DNA from: Pseudevernia furfuracea
Lineage: Eukaryota > Ascomycota > Lecanoromycetes > Lecanorales > Parmeliaceae
Direction of reading: 5' to 3'
NCBI GenBank assembly: GCA_022315425.1
Contig: JAIUPT010000038.1
Coordinates: 1,426,001-1,490,000 of the forward strand
Length of the DNA: 64,000 bases
Made by a program: the position numbers and the translations under genes. Under the pieces are notes generated by a model. The model was not told where the DNA came from, did no database searches, and saw only the letters and a list, made by a program, of their open reading frames with translations. Below, in pieces: positions 45,721 through 56,000 of this stretch (position 1 is its first letter; every line of letters starts with the position of its first letter).

Positions 45721-48051
45721 ATGGCAGAGGTCTATAGCAGCCTCAGTGATTTCGTACTCTTCCCCCGAGATCAACCATATATGGGCACTCTGGATCCCAG
45801 GCTGGACGACTTCAGTGATATGCATTACCAGCCAAATGCCGTGAGCAACATGCATCGACACGGGCATTTCTCTGGCCAAGCCAGCACATCCTACGAATCA
45901 TATCCACCAGTCTCCGCCTACTCTTCTGCCCCGTCGGCCTACTTCGGAGCACAAAACGTGCCATACGAGATGCAGAAAGGCAGCATGGCACGGCCTCTGC
46001 CGCGGCAAACACCTTCAGGGTCTCCCTCGCCCTCAATCTCACAAGCCTTCGACCATCCACCGTCAACACTGTCATCCGCTTCGGGTGCCTCCGCCCAAAG
46101 CACTGCCTCATCAGCTGATGGCTCACCTTATGCGAGTGCAACGCATGTTCTGCCATATGAAGACAAATGGTCTGGTGCACTTGATGGGTTGGGCATTGCA
46201 CGGATCGTAAGCAGCGAAAGCTTCACTCAAGATTCATTCCTACCAGCGAACTTCGAACACGGTTCGATGCTGGAAGATACCAAGTTTGCGAATTATGTTG
46301 GTGAGTGTGGGAAGAAATTTTCTCTGTCATTTCCTCATAGCCAGTCTTTTGCTTCGTCAGTTTCTTCTGGTTTAGCGTCACAGAGTTTTGTACCTGCGTC
46401 TTCTTCTCCGCCATTGGCACTGGACACGACCACTGGTACCAAATGTGTTACCATCGACTCGATCCTCGAGGAAGCCAACAGCAAGCTCCGAATCCAGAAA
46501 CCTGTCCAGTTAATGTCCCCGGTTTCTGCAGCATCCGCAGCCGCCTCGCCGACATCTCTCACAAACCAGCATCAGACCACCTTGCCCACTCAAAGAAAGA
46601 GCTCGTTCAGATCCCCTTTGACGCCAGCCTCTGCCGCATCTCGCTTTCCATCTCGTGCTGCCTCACCACACGGCTCAGGGAACCACGTCTTTCTCGAACA
46701 TCCATTGGATGATGTGAGAGCACCAAGAAGCCCGCAGCAGTCTCCAGAGCGCTGTCATCCGTGCGATCGGTCTACACCACCTCCAATTTCTCAGCATCAA
46801 GCTCGTTATGGTCAATCTCAAAGTCCTTTCTTTGGTCACAGTAGCGGCAGATTTGTTGCTCCGCTTGAGTCATCTTGTCGGTTTTCCTTATTGTCTCCCT
46901 TTCCTTCATTTCAAAAGGATTTCTTTTCAATTTCATTCGCTCTTCTTTCCGTCCGCTTCAATCTTGGTCGCGCAACACTGACTCTTTTGACCCTTACAGA
47001 TCCTTCTCTTATCCAACAATTCGGCACACCTGTTGCTCACAACACTACTACTGCATCTTATCCCGGTGCTATTCACGCATTTCATCATCTACCATCGAAT
47101 ACATTTCAGCCGCCGTCACCCGCTGCGTCAGAGACGTCTAGTCAAGACTCGCATCGGCCAGGATCGGCCAGGTTCCGAAGTGGCACTACATCGCCCTACC
47201 ACCACACCACTTCCTTCCAGCCGTACCCGCAAGGCATGGATGCACGCAGATTCTCGACCGCGTCGAGCCATTCTCGAAATTCCCTGGACAGTCCAGGGTC
47301 CAATGGCTATGGTTTCGACGACGATGGCAAAGAGAGGACTCGCTGCCCGCATCCAGACTGCGGTAGACCATTCAAGGATCTCAAAGCGCATATGCTTACC
47401 CACCAATCGGAGAGACCCGAGAAGTGCCCAATTACGACCTGCGCTTATCACCAAAAAGGATTTGCTCGCAAGTACGATAAAAATCGCCATACCCTTACCC
47501 ACTACAAAGGAAACATGGTCTGTGGGTTTTGCCCAGGGTCTGGCTCAGCCTCGGAGAAGAGCTTCAATCGTGCCGACGTCTTCAAACGCCACCTTACCTC
47601 TGTCCATGGCGTAGAACAGACGCCACCAAACAGCCGCAAAAAGAGTACAAATTCTTCCACCAACAAGAAGATGTCGACGCAAGCTGTTGACGCGACTGGC
47701 AAGTGTTCGACCTGCTCCGCAACGTTCAAGAATGCTCAAGAGTTCTATGAGCATTTGGACGACTGTGTTCTTCGCGTGGTGCAGCAGGAGGAACCCAGCG
47801 AGGCCATCAACGAGCAACACCTTGGTGGTGTCGCGAACGATGAAGCAGTCCGCGACACAATGGACCGCCACATGATTTCCGCTGAAACCGACTTCAACCT
47901 CAATGCAACGGCTTTTGATGAGGAGGAAGGCGATGAGAATGATGACGACTTCAAAGACGAGTCCAGCGAAGATAACCAGGCATGGCCGGTTAGGTCGAGC
48001 ACTCGCTCAGGCAAGGGAGAAATTGCCTCTCGACGAGGCACTTCCTGTTGA
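45721..48051 (+). CDS. C2H2 zinc-finger transcription factor
   Basis: Best model: exons 45721-46300, about 46361-46876 and 47000-48051, about 715 residues. The ATG at 45721 (MAEVYSSLSDFVLF) is the first in frame after a leader. Intron 1 starts GTGAGT at 46301 and ends at 46360 or 46375; intron 2 ends CTTACAG at 46999, while its donor (46841 or 46877) is uncertain; all options keep the frame. The N-terminal 500 residues are Ser/Pro/Gln-rich and probably disordered. A tandem zinc-finger block follows: CPHPDCGRPFKDLKAHMLTH, CPITTCAYHQKGF...HTLTH, CGFCPGSGSASEKSFNRADVFKRHLTSVH, and a last CSTCSATFKNAQEFYEHLDDC. The C-terminus is acidic (EEEGDENDDDFKDE). DNA binding in the nucleus follows from the fingers; the target genes and the orthologue name are not known to me. 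Confidence 0.85.
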   Translation: MAEVYSSLSDFVLFPRDQPYMGTLDPRLDDFSDMHYQPNAVSNMHRHGHFSGQASTSYESYPPVSAYSSAPSAYFGAQNVPYEMQKGSMARPLPRQTPSGSPSPSISQAFDHPPSTLSSASGASAQSTASSADGSPYASATHVLPYEDKWSGALDGLGIARIVSSESFTQDSFLPANFEHGSMLEDTKFANYVGECGKKFSLSFPHSQSFASSVSSGLASQSFVPASSSPPLALDTTTGTKCVTIDSILEEANSKLRIQKPVQLMSPVSAASAAASPTSLTNQHQTTLPTQRKSSFRSPLTPASAASRFPSRAASPHGSGNHVFLEHPLDDVRAPRSPQQSPERCHPCDRSTPPPISQHQARYGQSQSPFFGHSSGRFVAPLESSCRFSLLSPFPSFQKDFFSISFALLSVRFNLGRATLTLLTLTDPSLIQQFGTPVAHNTTTASYPGAIHAFHHLPSNTFQPPSPAASETSSQDSHRPGSARFRSGTTSPYHHTTSFQPYPQGMDARRFSTASSHSRNSLDSPGSNGYGFDDDGKERTRCPHPDCGRPFKDLKAHMLTHQSERPEKCPITTCAYHQKGFARKYDKNRHTLTHYKGNMVCGFCPGSGSASEKSFNRADVFKRHLTSVHGVEQTPPNSRKKSTNSSTNKKMSTQAVDATGKCSTCSATFKNAQEFYEHLDDCVLRVVQQEEPSEAINEQHLGGVANDEAVRDTMDRHMISAETDFNLNATAFDEEEGDENDDDFKDESSEDNQAWPVRSSTRSGKGEIASRRGTSC

Positions 48052-49051
48052 CAATCAGCACATCCCCAGGGTGTCGGACACGCTGGGGGTGGCAACTCCA
48101 TCACAAAGTCTGGCCGATTGTCATCGAACGGGAAAGGTCGCGGTATGACAGCCTCTAAAGGAGGCGTTCCTTTGGTTGGAAAGGGGAGGAGGAGGAGAAA
48201 GCTCTGCCCTGTCTCGTGGGGTTGCCCCAAAGACCAGATGAAGATGAAGAAAAGAGTCTTGTGTGTGTATGATGGATCGCGTCGCCTCTGGAAGGACGAC
48301 ATGATGCTAGACAACGATTTCGAGGTCCGTATGCCTTTTGGGGATGGTCAATCGTACGTGACCGATCTCGATGTTCAAACGGTCAAACGGGCGGAAGCCT
48401 TGCACAACGCAACAGACGAAGAGAAAGGACCATGGATCCAGGACGAACCGGATATACGACAAGTAATGTCATGAGAACCGTGTGCCTGTTGGACTATCAG
48501 CGTGTACCAATACTGTATGAGTTTTGGAGCGATTGTCAATTTAGCGGGTTCATTTTGATTCGGCATGGACCATGACAGCATATCGTTAGCGACGATAGAG
48601 GGCTGTCATGAAGGCAAACTACGGAAAAAGAAACCAAAGGAAACCGAGAAAGGGACAAGATATGTGAGGTAATGCGATGCTGGATTTGCTCTTTGGCTCT
48701 TCCGCGTGTACCCAACTTCTGAATTGTCGAGATACCTGCTATCGAGGTTGTAGTGCTGGACATTGCAACACCTCCTAGCTATACCAAAAGTATTGAATAC
48801 CTTCCTCTCAGCACCTAGTTTCACGATAGTGAATGTGGTCGCGTTTAGCTTCATGCACAAAATTTTTAACATAGAAGCAAATGGCGTCGCGCAAGTAGCG
48901 CTACGGGCCAAGCGTGACGGTAGCGATACCTCTTGGGTCATGAGAAAGGACGTACACTGAGTCTGGGATCGACTTTTACAATTCTTACTCAGCGCAAGCT
49001 ATGCATCAACGAGAGGGAGCTCCCCCGAATGCTCAAATACCTCCAACACTA
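48052..49051. other. Intergenic region between the C2H2 and patatin genes
   Basis: Convergent 3' ends. A frame at 48118-48474 starts at a TTG and shows no domain; it probably lies in the C2H2 3' untranslated region. Nothing else supported. Confidence 0.5.
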
Positions 49052-52025
49052 TCATTCCTCTTTGCCACGTCCATTCTCAAGCGCAACCCCCGTTTCATCC
49101 TCGCTCATGCCCGTATCTTCCCCGTCAATCTCAGAGTCATCATAAAAGACGCTACCCTGCCTTTTCAACTCTTGAATTACACTGGCTCGCCTGTCTGATC
49201 GCTCATCTTCATCCTCGGTCGACGGCTCTGCAGAGCTCCGCATCGCCTGACCATGCATGTGCATACCCTCTCGATCTCTTGTAGCCATGCCTTCCATGTC
49301 AGTCTTGCCAGAGCCTCCGAGTAGGAGACCTTGCTCAATGAGTCTTTCAATTTTCATACGATTCTCGATGAAGAGAAGCTTCGGAAAGGTAGATTGCTGG
49401 CCTACTAATAGCATCCTGGCCAGCCGCCCGGGTGTCGGATCCGATAGAATGTACTAGCACGTTTCGGAGTCAGCATTCCGATTTTTAGATGAAATTTTGA
49501 AAACAAGACATGCCTGAGGAGCGAAAGGGGTCAAATGGGCAGCCTGTTCCCGCAACATGTCTCGCGGCTCAAAAAGCAGGCTTGAACAGGAAGATATAAC
49601 CCAGAAAAGTGCCTTACCCAGAAATCACTCATACGACTTTTCGGCCAGATAGTGATGGTACCACTGAATTGCTGTAACCATATTCCTGACCAATCCTGGC
49701 CCAGGGGCCGAGGCAGAAGCTCAAGGTGTTTGGAGATCTTGATGAACTTCTGGAGCTCCAGTTTGCTGATAGGTGTTCCGGAGTCAGCATTCTAAGATAA
49801 TTTTGGGTAGGTAGGGACCCGTGCGAAAATACGTACAGGTATGTCTCTAAAGCACTACCAAGATAACCACCTCGCCAGCCACGTCCTCTGCGGTGAGTGA
49901 CTATAGAGGATTTCGAAGTCAGCATATGTTGCACTCTTTGGGCCAATAATTCGAGTCATGCGATATTGTTAGGGAATGAAGTGGAAGTTGTGCTATTGTT
50001 CAGGAAGAGGTTACCCCAATTGTACATACCTGGTCGGCCGACCGCCCCTCTAGAAGAGAAGAAGAATAGGTTTATGTGCGGGTTGACTTGAGAGACTATG
50101 GAGAAATTGACCCCGAAATGAAGATTTAGGGCTTTGAGAGGTATGTCAGTGCGAAGACTGAAAGATATTAGTCCCCGCGAATCAGTAGCGATGGGCATTA
50201 CGTACCTCCCATCTTTCCATTTGTGACCGAAGGAGTAGGGCGTCAAGGTCCCATTAGGTTTCTTCATCATCAGCACAACAGGGTTGAGAATTCCAGGGAC
50301 CGCAGCGGAAGCGACTGATTGAATTCGGAGTCAGTATTTCTTCTTAAGGATGGTTCTAGAGTCAGAAGACATGTCTCAGGAGGCGGAACGGATCTCCGGC
50401 CCCCAAACATGATGAAAAGGGAGACATTTGGTCGGAGAAGATAACTCACGCACAGCGGACCATATAACGCAGTCCGGGGCCGTAAGATAATTAGTTAGAA
50501 TGGTAGGTGAATGTGGGTCAGAAGGAACGCAGGACACGTTCAGAATGCGGCCAGTACGCTGGTAAGCTTCCCGGAAGGTAGTGCTACCTCGCTACGCACA
50601 ATTCGGAGTCAGCATTGCTTAATCAAAGCACGCAATCTCGATCAAAGAAACAGGTCTCAGGAGTAGGAGCAGGTGTTTGCTCCAGAACCATGTCTTGCGA
50701 CTCAAGATTTGGCACAAAACAGGGGAGAATGACTCCTATGTGCGTACCGCCCACCAACTACAATGCCGAGCCCAATCAACTAGCACAGTTCGGAGTCAGC
50801 ATATCCATTTGTAGATCAAATTTTGAGTTGTAAGACATGTTTGGGGTGCAAAAGGAGTGCTAGAATGGACAATTTGCTCCTGCAGCATGTCTCGCGACTC
50901 AAAAAGCAGTCTCGAATAGGAAGAGATAACTTAGAAAAGTGCCTTACGAGAGTCGAACCTTGCACCAGTGCGCCACCAACGAGGAGCCCAGGTGAGAAAG
51001 GTGTCTTCGCAAGCATTGATATGATATGCTAGAGCAGGGACTAGCAGCGACTGTAACTCCCTATCTGTCCGAGTAGCGATTAATGCCGCAACTAAAGCTC
51101 CGCCTGAAGTCCCTGTTATGACATCCGGCAGCAGCGAAGCATCTAGAAGAGCCTTTGCCACTCCAAAGTGGTACCATGCAAACGAGGCCCCCCCGGACAA
51201 ACACAAGGCTGTACGGCCAAAGTTGGTGTGGAGATGCTTTGCAAGCGAATATTTCTCTGACTGGCTTAGCTGAGATGATTGAAGGAGATATTGCAAGGAA
51301 CAATGCAATTCATCGACAAAGTCCTGGGCCAAACGTTTGGTACCATAATACGTTTCACTATAGAGCCTGGAATTCTCCACACCCCCGAAATTGTTCTTAA
51401 CGCAAGCCTCGACAAGGCTCCTTAGCTTGTCGACAGCGTCCCTGGACGACCTCCCTTCTTGGGACTTTGCCAGGATCCTGCCCGCTTTGAGCTGTTCCTT
51501 CCCCTTAGTGGCTGTAGTGTGATCATAGTATGCGTAATCGTCCGTCTGTTTCCACTCCTCGTTCCCCAGATGATTGTCAAGTTGCTGAGCTGCAATTCGC
51601 CAATCCCGGTAATTGGTCTTCGAACGGAGATTATGTCGAAATTTTTGCCGCTGACCTCTCCAGGTCACCATGCGCTCGTAGCCGTAGATATAGAGGCGCG
51701 TAATGAGGTAGGAGCAGGTAAGGAAAAGTATCCAGCCGGAGACCACCAGCAACAAAGGCCCCTTGAGTATGCTGTAAACAAAACCTTCTCTTGTCTCGTC
51801 AGTATTTCTGTGAGACTTTTTGCGGGGTCTAGCCCTTTTCCTCTTCGCTCTTTGATGCACTGGCCGCCAGTCATTCAATGCTACGACGGGCGATGTCTCT
51901 GGCGCATTCAAGGCCTTTGCAAATTCATCGATGTCAGCTTCGTCAATAAATTCAGTATCGAAATCGGGAAGTGTGGAAGGGTCGAAAGCGGTTCTCGGAA
52001 AGCCACAGCTGAAGAGTTCTGGCAT
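49052..52025 (-). CDS. Patatin-like phospholipase/triacylglycerol lipase (DUF3336 type)
   Basis: Eight exons, complement of 49052-49453, 49618-49765, 49837-49900, 50030-50157, 50206-50314, 50450-50591, 50748-50779 and 50948-52025, give 700 residues in one frame. An N-terminal acidic part is followed by a hydrophobic segment (about residues 85-112) and the DUF3336 region. The patatin domain has the oxyanion loop LSGGASFAWYHFG (from about 276), the nucleophile elbow GTSGG with Ser307, and the dyad Asp452 in KDGS, formed across an exon junction. It ends with an acidic tail. Relatives hydrolyse lipid-droplet triacylglycerol or phospholipids at membranes. Six of the seven introns carry the TGACTYCGRA-type 3' block of the introner family. 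The ATG at 52025 is the first in the open frame; a short upstream exon is not excluded. Confidence 0.9.
49454..49617 (-). repeat. Introner-like intron A (patatin intron 7)
   Basis: 164 bp. Donor GTAAGGCACTTTTCT and 3' block ATGCTGACTCCGAA followed by ACGTGCTAG. Long stretches match intron B at 50780: GCTTTTTGAGYCGCGAGACATG and CATGTCTT...TCAAAATTT. Confidence 0.88.
49766..49836 (-). repeat. Short intron with the introner 3' block (patatin intron 6)
   Basis: 71 bp, GTACGTATTTTCG donor, ATGCTGACTCCGGAAC near the acceptor. The central stem region of the longer members is missing. Confidence 0.65.
49901..50029 (-). repeat. Introner-like intron (patatin intron 5)
   Basis: 129 bp, GTATGTACAATTGG donor, ATGCTGACTTCGAAATCC before the acceptor TATAG. 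The block differs by one base (TTCGAA for TCCGAA). Confidence 0.7.
50315..50449 (-). repeat. Introner-like intron (patatin intron 3)
   Basis: 135 bp, GTGAGTTATCTTCTCC donor, internal CTCCTGAGACATGTCTTC and 3' block ATACTGACTCCGAATTC before AATCAG. Confidence 0.78.
50592..50747 (-). repeat. Introner-like intron C (patatin intron 2)
   Basis: 156 bp, GTACGCACATAGG donor, internal CTTGAGTCGCAAGACATGG, 3' block AATGCTGACTCCGAATTG before GCGTAG. Confidence 0.85.
50780..50947 (-). repeat. Introner-like intron B (patatin intron 1)
   Basis: 168 bp. Donor GTAAGGCACTTTTCT and 3' block ATGCTGACTCCGAA followed by CTGTGCTAG. The segment TTTGAGTCGCGAGACATG can pair with CATGTCTTACAACTCAAA further on, giving a long internal stem. 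Confidence 0.88.
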
Positions 52026-53045
52026 GGCGTTCTTTGAAGGATATGTAGTCAACCTTCAGGGATGCAGGATTACCGGTCGTAGTGGTGGTAGGGGCGCCCA
52101 TACCTACATTACTTGTTAGCTTACTAATCTACGGAGATCTGCATCGAAAAGTCCTGAGAAAATAGGGTTAGGGCTCTCCTAGCGCTGTCCAGGACTTTTC
52201 GTGCAGATACATCCCTATTTCCACGTGATTTCGCCCATGTCAAAGAGAATGAGATGCACTTTATCGCCGTTAAGCTTTTGAACCGCGTGGTACCTTGCGT
52301 CAGATCGTCGACGGCGAGCATGCCTAATACTACATATTCATGTGCTTGATAGCTCTTTAACATGGAGTTCCTCATAAGAAGGTGGAAAGCTTCGACATTT
52401 TCTCATGTATTTGTCCTATTTGAACTTCAGCATACGGGGCCTTCTAAGCTTGGTAACATTATTGACGAGGGTTGGGTTAGGAAAAGTTTGGACAGGCGTG
52501 AAATAAATGCGCATCATTGAAGGGAGTCGAAGATCGGGAACAACAGAGAGCGCGGGTGGTAGTGGTAGTGCGTGTTCGCTTTGGTGGAGTTAGCGTATTC
52601 AATGCCTTAGCGCGATTTTTCAAAAAGCTGCTTGGCATTTCGCGAACCCACCCGTCAGCCACTCTACAACTCCCACCTGCTCTGTTTTTGGCATACAAAA
52701 AACCATCTCCTCCACCTCTGCACCGCGGTTTATAAGTGCTCAGACCTTCTGTAGTATTTACCATGTTCATGAGTTGAACCTGAAAGTCCGGTCTTTCTCC
52801 TAACCCAATCCGCCTCCATGACCCACACTCGCTCATTCTACTCATCCGTGGCTTTCGTTGCTATGTATATCTCATAGCTCGAGTCAGAGTATTCGGATAA
52901 AGTGCCACCGGTTTGACGAGGGCGCGATGCGAAATTTCTCTCGGCGATCTCAAAACTTCACCCAGAAGCCCTGTTACAGGTAGCACAAACTAAAAAAGGC
53001 TATCTAATCCAGACCTAAACCGCTCATCGCCAGGTCCTTCGCATA
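52026..53045. promoter_or_regulatory. Divergent intergenic region patatin / YTA7 with hairpin
   Basis: 1.0 kb between the two start codons. It contains an imperfect inverted repeat at 52137-52156 and 52190-52208 whose 33-base loop includes AGGGTTAGGG. No additional gene supported. Confidence 0.5.
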
Positions 53046-56000
53046 ATGCCGCTTCGAAACAAACGGAAAGGCGAGTTCGATCCAACCAAGTCCGATTCTG
53101 AAGACGAAACCTATGGCACGTCGGCCTCCAAACTGCTTAAGCCAAGATCGTCCAAAGCCCACCAAGTTAGCACTTCGCGAAAAAAACGGCGTAGAAATTA
53201 CAGTGGTGACGACTCTGATGACGATGATGTGATCGAGGAGAGTGACTTGAGTGGTGGGCTCTCTGCAGAAGATGGCGTTGAAGACGAAGAGGCAGAGGTT
53301 GGACCAAGTGGACGGCCAAGGCGAAAGGCGGCCGAGAAAAAGCCGATCTACGAAGAGAGTGATAGTGAAGACTTTTCGGAAGGGGTACGTGAACCTAAGG
53401 CCGAAGATGAGGATAGCACGCCAAAGAAGAAAAGAGGCAAACCCTCACTGGTCATAAAGCTTAAGACGCCTCGCCAAAATGCTGCACAACCTAGAAGAAG
53501 CACTAAAGCTCGCAGTGGTAGCATTGGAGCCTCGAGACCTACATCATCTCACATACAGACTTCAGCGACACGGAAAAGCAGTCGAATTGCGCAGGATGAG
53601 ACAGAAGCCGTTGTAGCTCTAACAAATTCAGGCCATCATGTCGATGTCGTGCGTCCTGGAACGCGAAGTCCTCCTACAGTGAGGCCTACGAAAGGTGGCA
53701 AAGGTGTCAAAAAAATGCCCGCCAGCACCGTGTACGAAGAAGACGAAGAGAGCTCAGCCAGGACGAAAGAACAAGTAGACACCGATGAGCGCCAGGACGA
53801 AGGATACCGTCTCGAAATTGCTGCCAGTCGAGAAGATTTGGGTGGCGAGGACGGAGAACCTCAAGCGCACTCTACACCAGCGAACAAAACTTCATGGCAA
53901 GAAGGTCTAGACATAATTCAAGCTGACAACGAAGTTGCTGTCATTCCTGAGTCTGGGGACGATGGCGCTCAGGAGGAAGAAGATGATGAAGATCCAATAA
54001 GTAAACCCGGCCGGACGCTGAGGCGGCGTGAAAGCAAGCGCACAGCGAATAGTGCCGACGAAGCAGCAAGCCGTGCAGGTGGTCGATCAACACGCCATGC
54101 TGTACGATCAACCCTTGGTAAGCGCAAAACTCGAAGTTCCCAGAGAAGCGGTCAGCAAGAAAGCAGTGACTTTGAGCCCGGAGTCGAGGAAGGCGGTGAA
54201 GAAGATGTCTCAGACTCGGAAGCTTTGTCAGGCTCTCCACGTAAGGCTAGCAGGCAGCAGGATGAAGACGACAGCAGTCCTGGTCGGAGAGGTCCGAAAC
54301 GTCGAAAGATCAATTCTCGCAGTCAACGAGTTTCCGACGAGCACGATAGCGAAGTTGCCGAAGAGCTCGCAGAAGAGTTGGATGAGCTAAGAGGAAGCCG
54401 TCCTCGTCGAGTTGCTAGAACAGCGGGCATCCTCTACGACGAAAAACCCAAGACACGACAGCGAAAGCCTGTAGATTATCGCATCCTGCGACCGGACCTT
54501 GCTTTAACGTTAGACGAGGATGGGGAACCGTCGGCAACAACTCCATCTCGAAGAGGACGTGGTGGCGCAGGTGGAACCTGGCAGAGAAGTCTATTCTCGA
54601 CGTACGGCCCGTTCGGTGGCGCAGGCGGTCCTCCTCCAGTATTTGGTGGTCCAGGAGGCATTGGCGCTGTTGCTGGTGCGGATTCTGATAGCAGCGACGA
54701 CGAGACTGCACAGCGTCCACGACCCGCTGGCATCGGAGGAACTGTTGGCATGACGCCGACTACCGCACACCCCACCGGGTTGAGCCTTTTCCCTCCGCCT
54801 CCTGGTCAACTACACGGTGCTGATCCTCTTCAAGGCTCTTCTGGGACCCCTGCGAACCTCGGGAAGATCAAGGAAAAACAAGCCCTGGCGGATGCGGACC
54901 CTCTAGGAGTCGATCAGAATGTAAATTTCGATGCCGTTGGTGGTTTGCAAGGCCACATAGACCAGCTAAAGGAGATGGTCGCTCTACCTCTGCTCTATCC
55001 GGAGGTCTTTCAACGTTTCCACGTGACGCCTCCTCGAGGAGTGCTGTTCCATGGGCCACCTGGGACTGGTAAAACATTGTTGGCAAGAGCCCTTGCCAAC
55101 AGTGTCAGCTCACAAGGACGAAAAGTAACTTTCTATATGCGCAAAGGCGCAGATGCTTTGAGTAAATGGGTAGGCGAGGCAGAACGCCAGCTTAGACTCT
55201 TGTTCGAAGAAGCACGCAAAACCCAGCCAAGTATCATCTTCTTCGACGAGATTGACGGTAAGCAGCGCTGCACATGATGTACTGTTTGCCTCTTGCTGAC
55301 GCCGACGAAGGTCTTGCACCTGTTAGATCCAGCAAGCAGGAACAAATTCACGCTTCCATAGTCTCGACCCTGCTGGCCCTCATGGATGGTATGGACGGTC
55401 GAGGCCAAGTCATCGTCATTGGAGCCACCAATCGCCCCGATTCAATTGATCCAGCCCTCCGTCGACCCGGCCGCTTCGACAGGGAATTCTATTTTCCTTT
55501 GCCAAACACGGAAGCCCGGCGATGCATAATCGACATCCACACAAAAGGCTGGGATCCTCCATTGACTCCTACTTTCAAGAACGAGATCGCAAAACTGACC
55601 AAGGGATACGGCGGAGCTGACCTTCGTGCACTATGTACAGAAGCAGCCCTGAACGCAGTGCAAAGGCGGTATCCGCAGATATACAAATCAAATGAGAAGC
55701 TCCAGATCAGTCCTGAGACAATCAACGTCGCAGCCAAAGATTTCATGATTGCTGTGAAAAAGATGGTCCCGTCATCTGAAAGATCCGCGTCGTCAGGCGC
55801 GGCACCTTTGCCGGAGCAGATCGAGCCCTTGCTACGTGATCCACTTGCGGATATCGAGCATCTAGTCGCTGAAATCCTGCCCCAGAAAAAGCCGCTAACA
55901 GCCCTGCAAGAAGCCGAATTTGAGGATGCAGAAGACGATCGAGGCATGGCGGCCGAACGCATGCAGCAAGGTATTCCACGACCTTTATCCCATCCCCACC

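Noticed and set aside
48118..48474. 118-codon frame downstream of the C2H2 gene
   Set aside because: Starts at TTG, low complexity Lys/Arg/Gly at the start, lies where the 3' untranslated region is expected.
50158..50205. Patatin intron 4 as introner member
   Set aside because: Only 48 bp, with a normal branch site and no family block.
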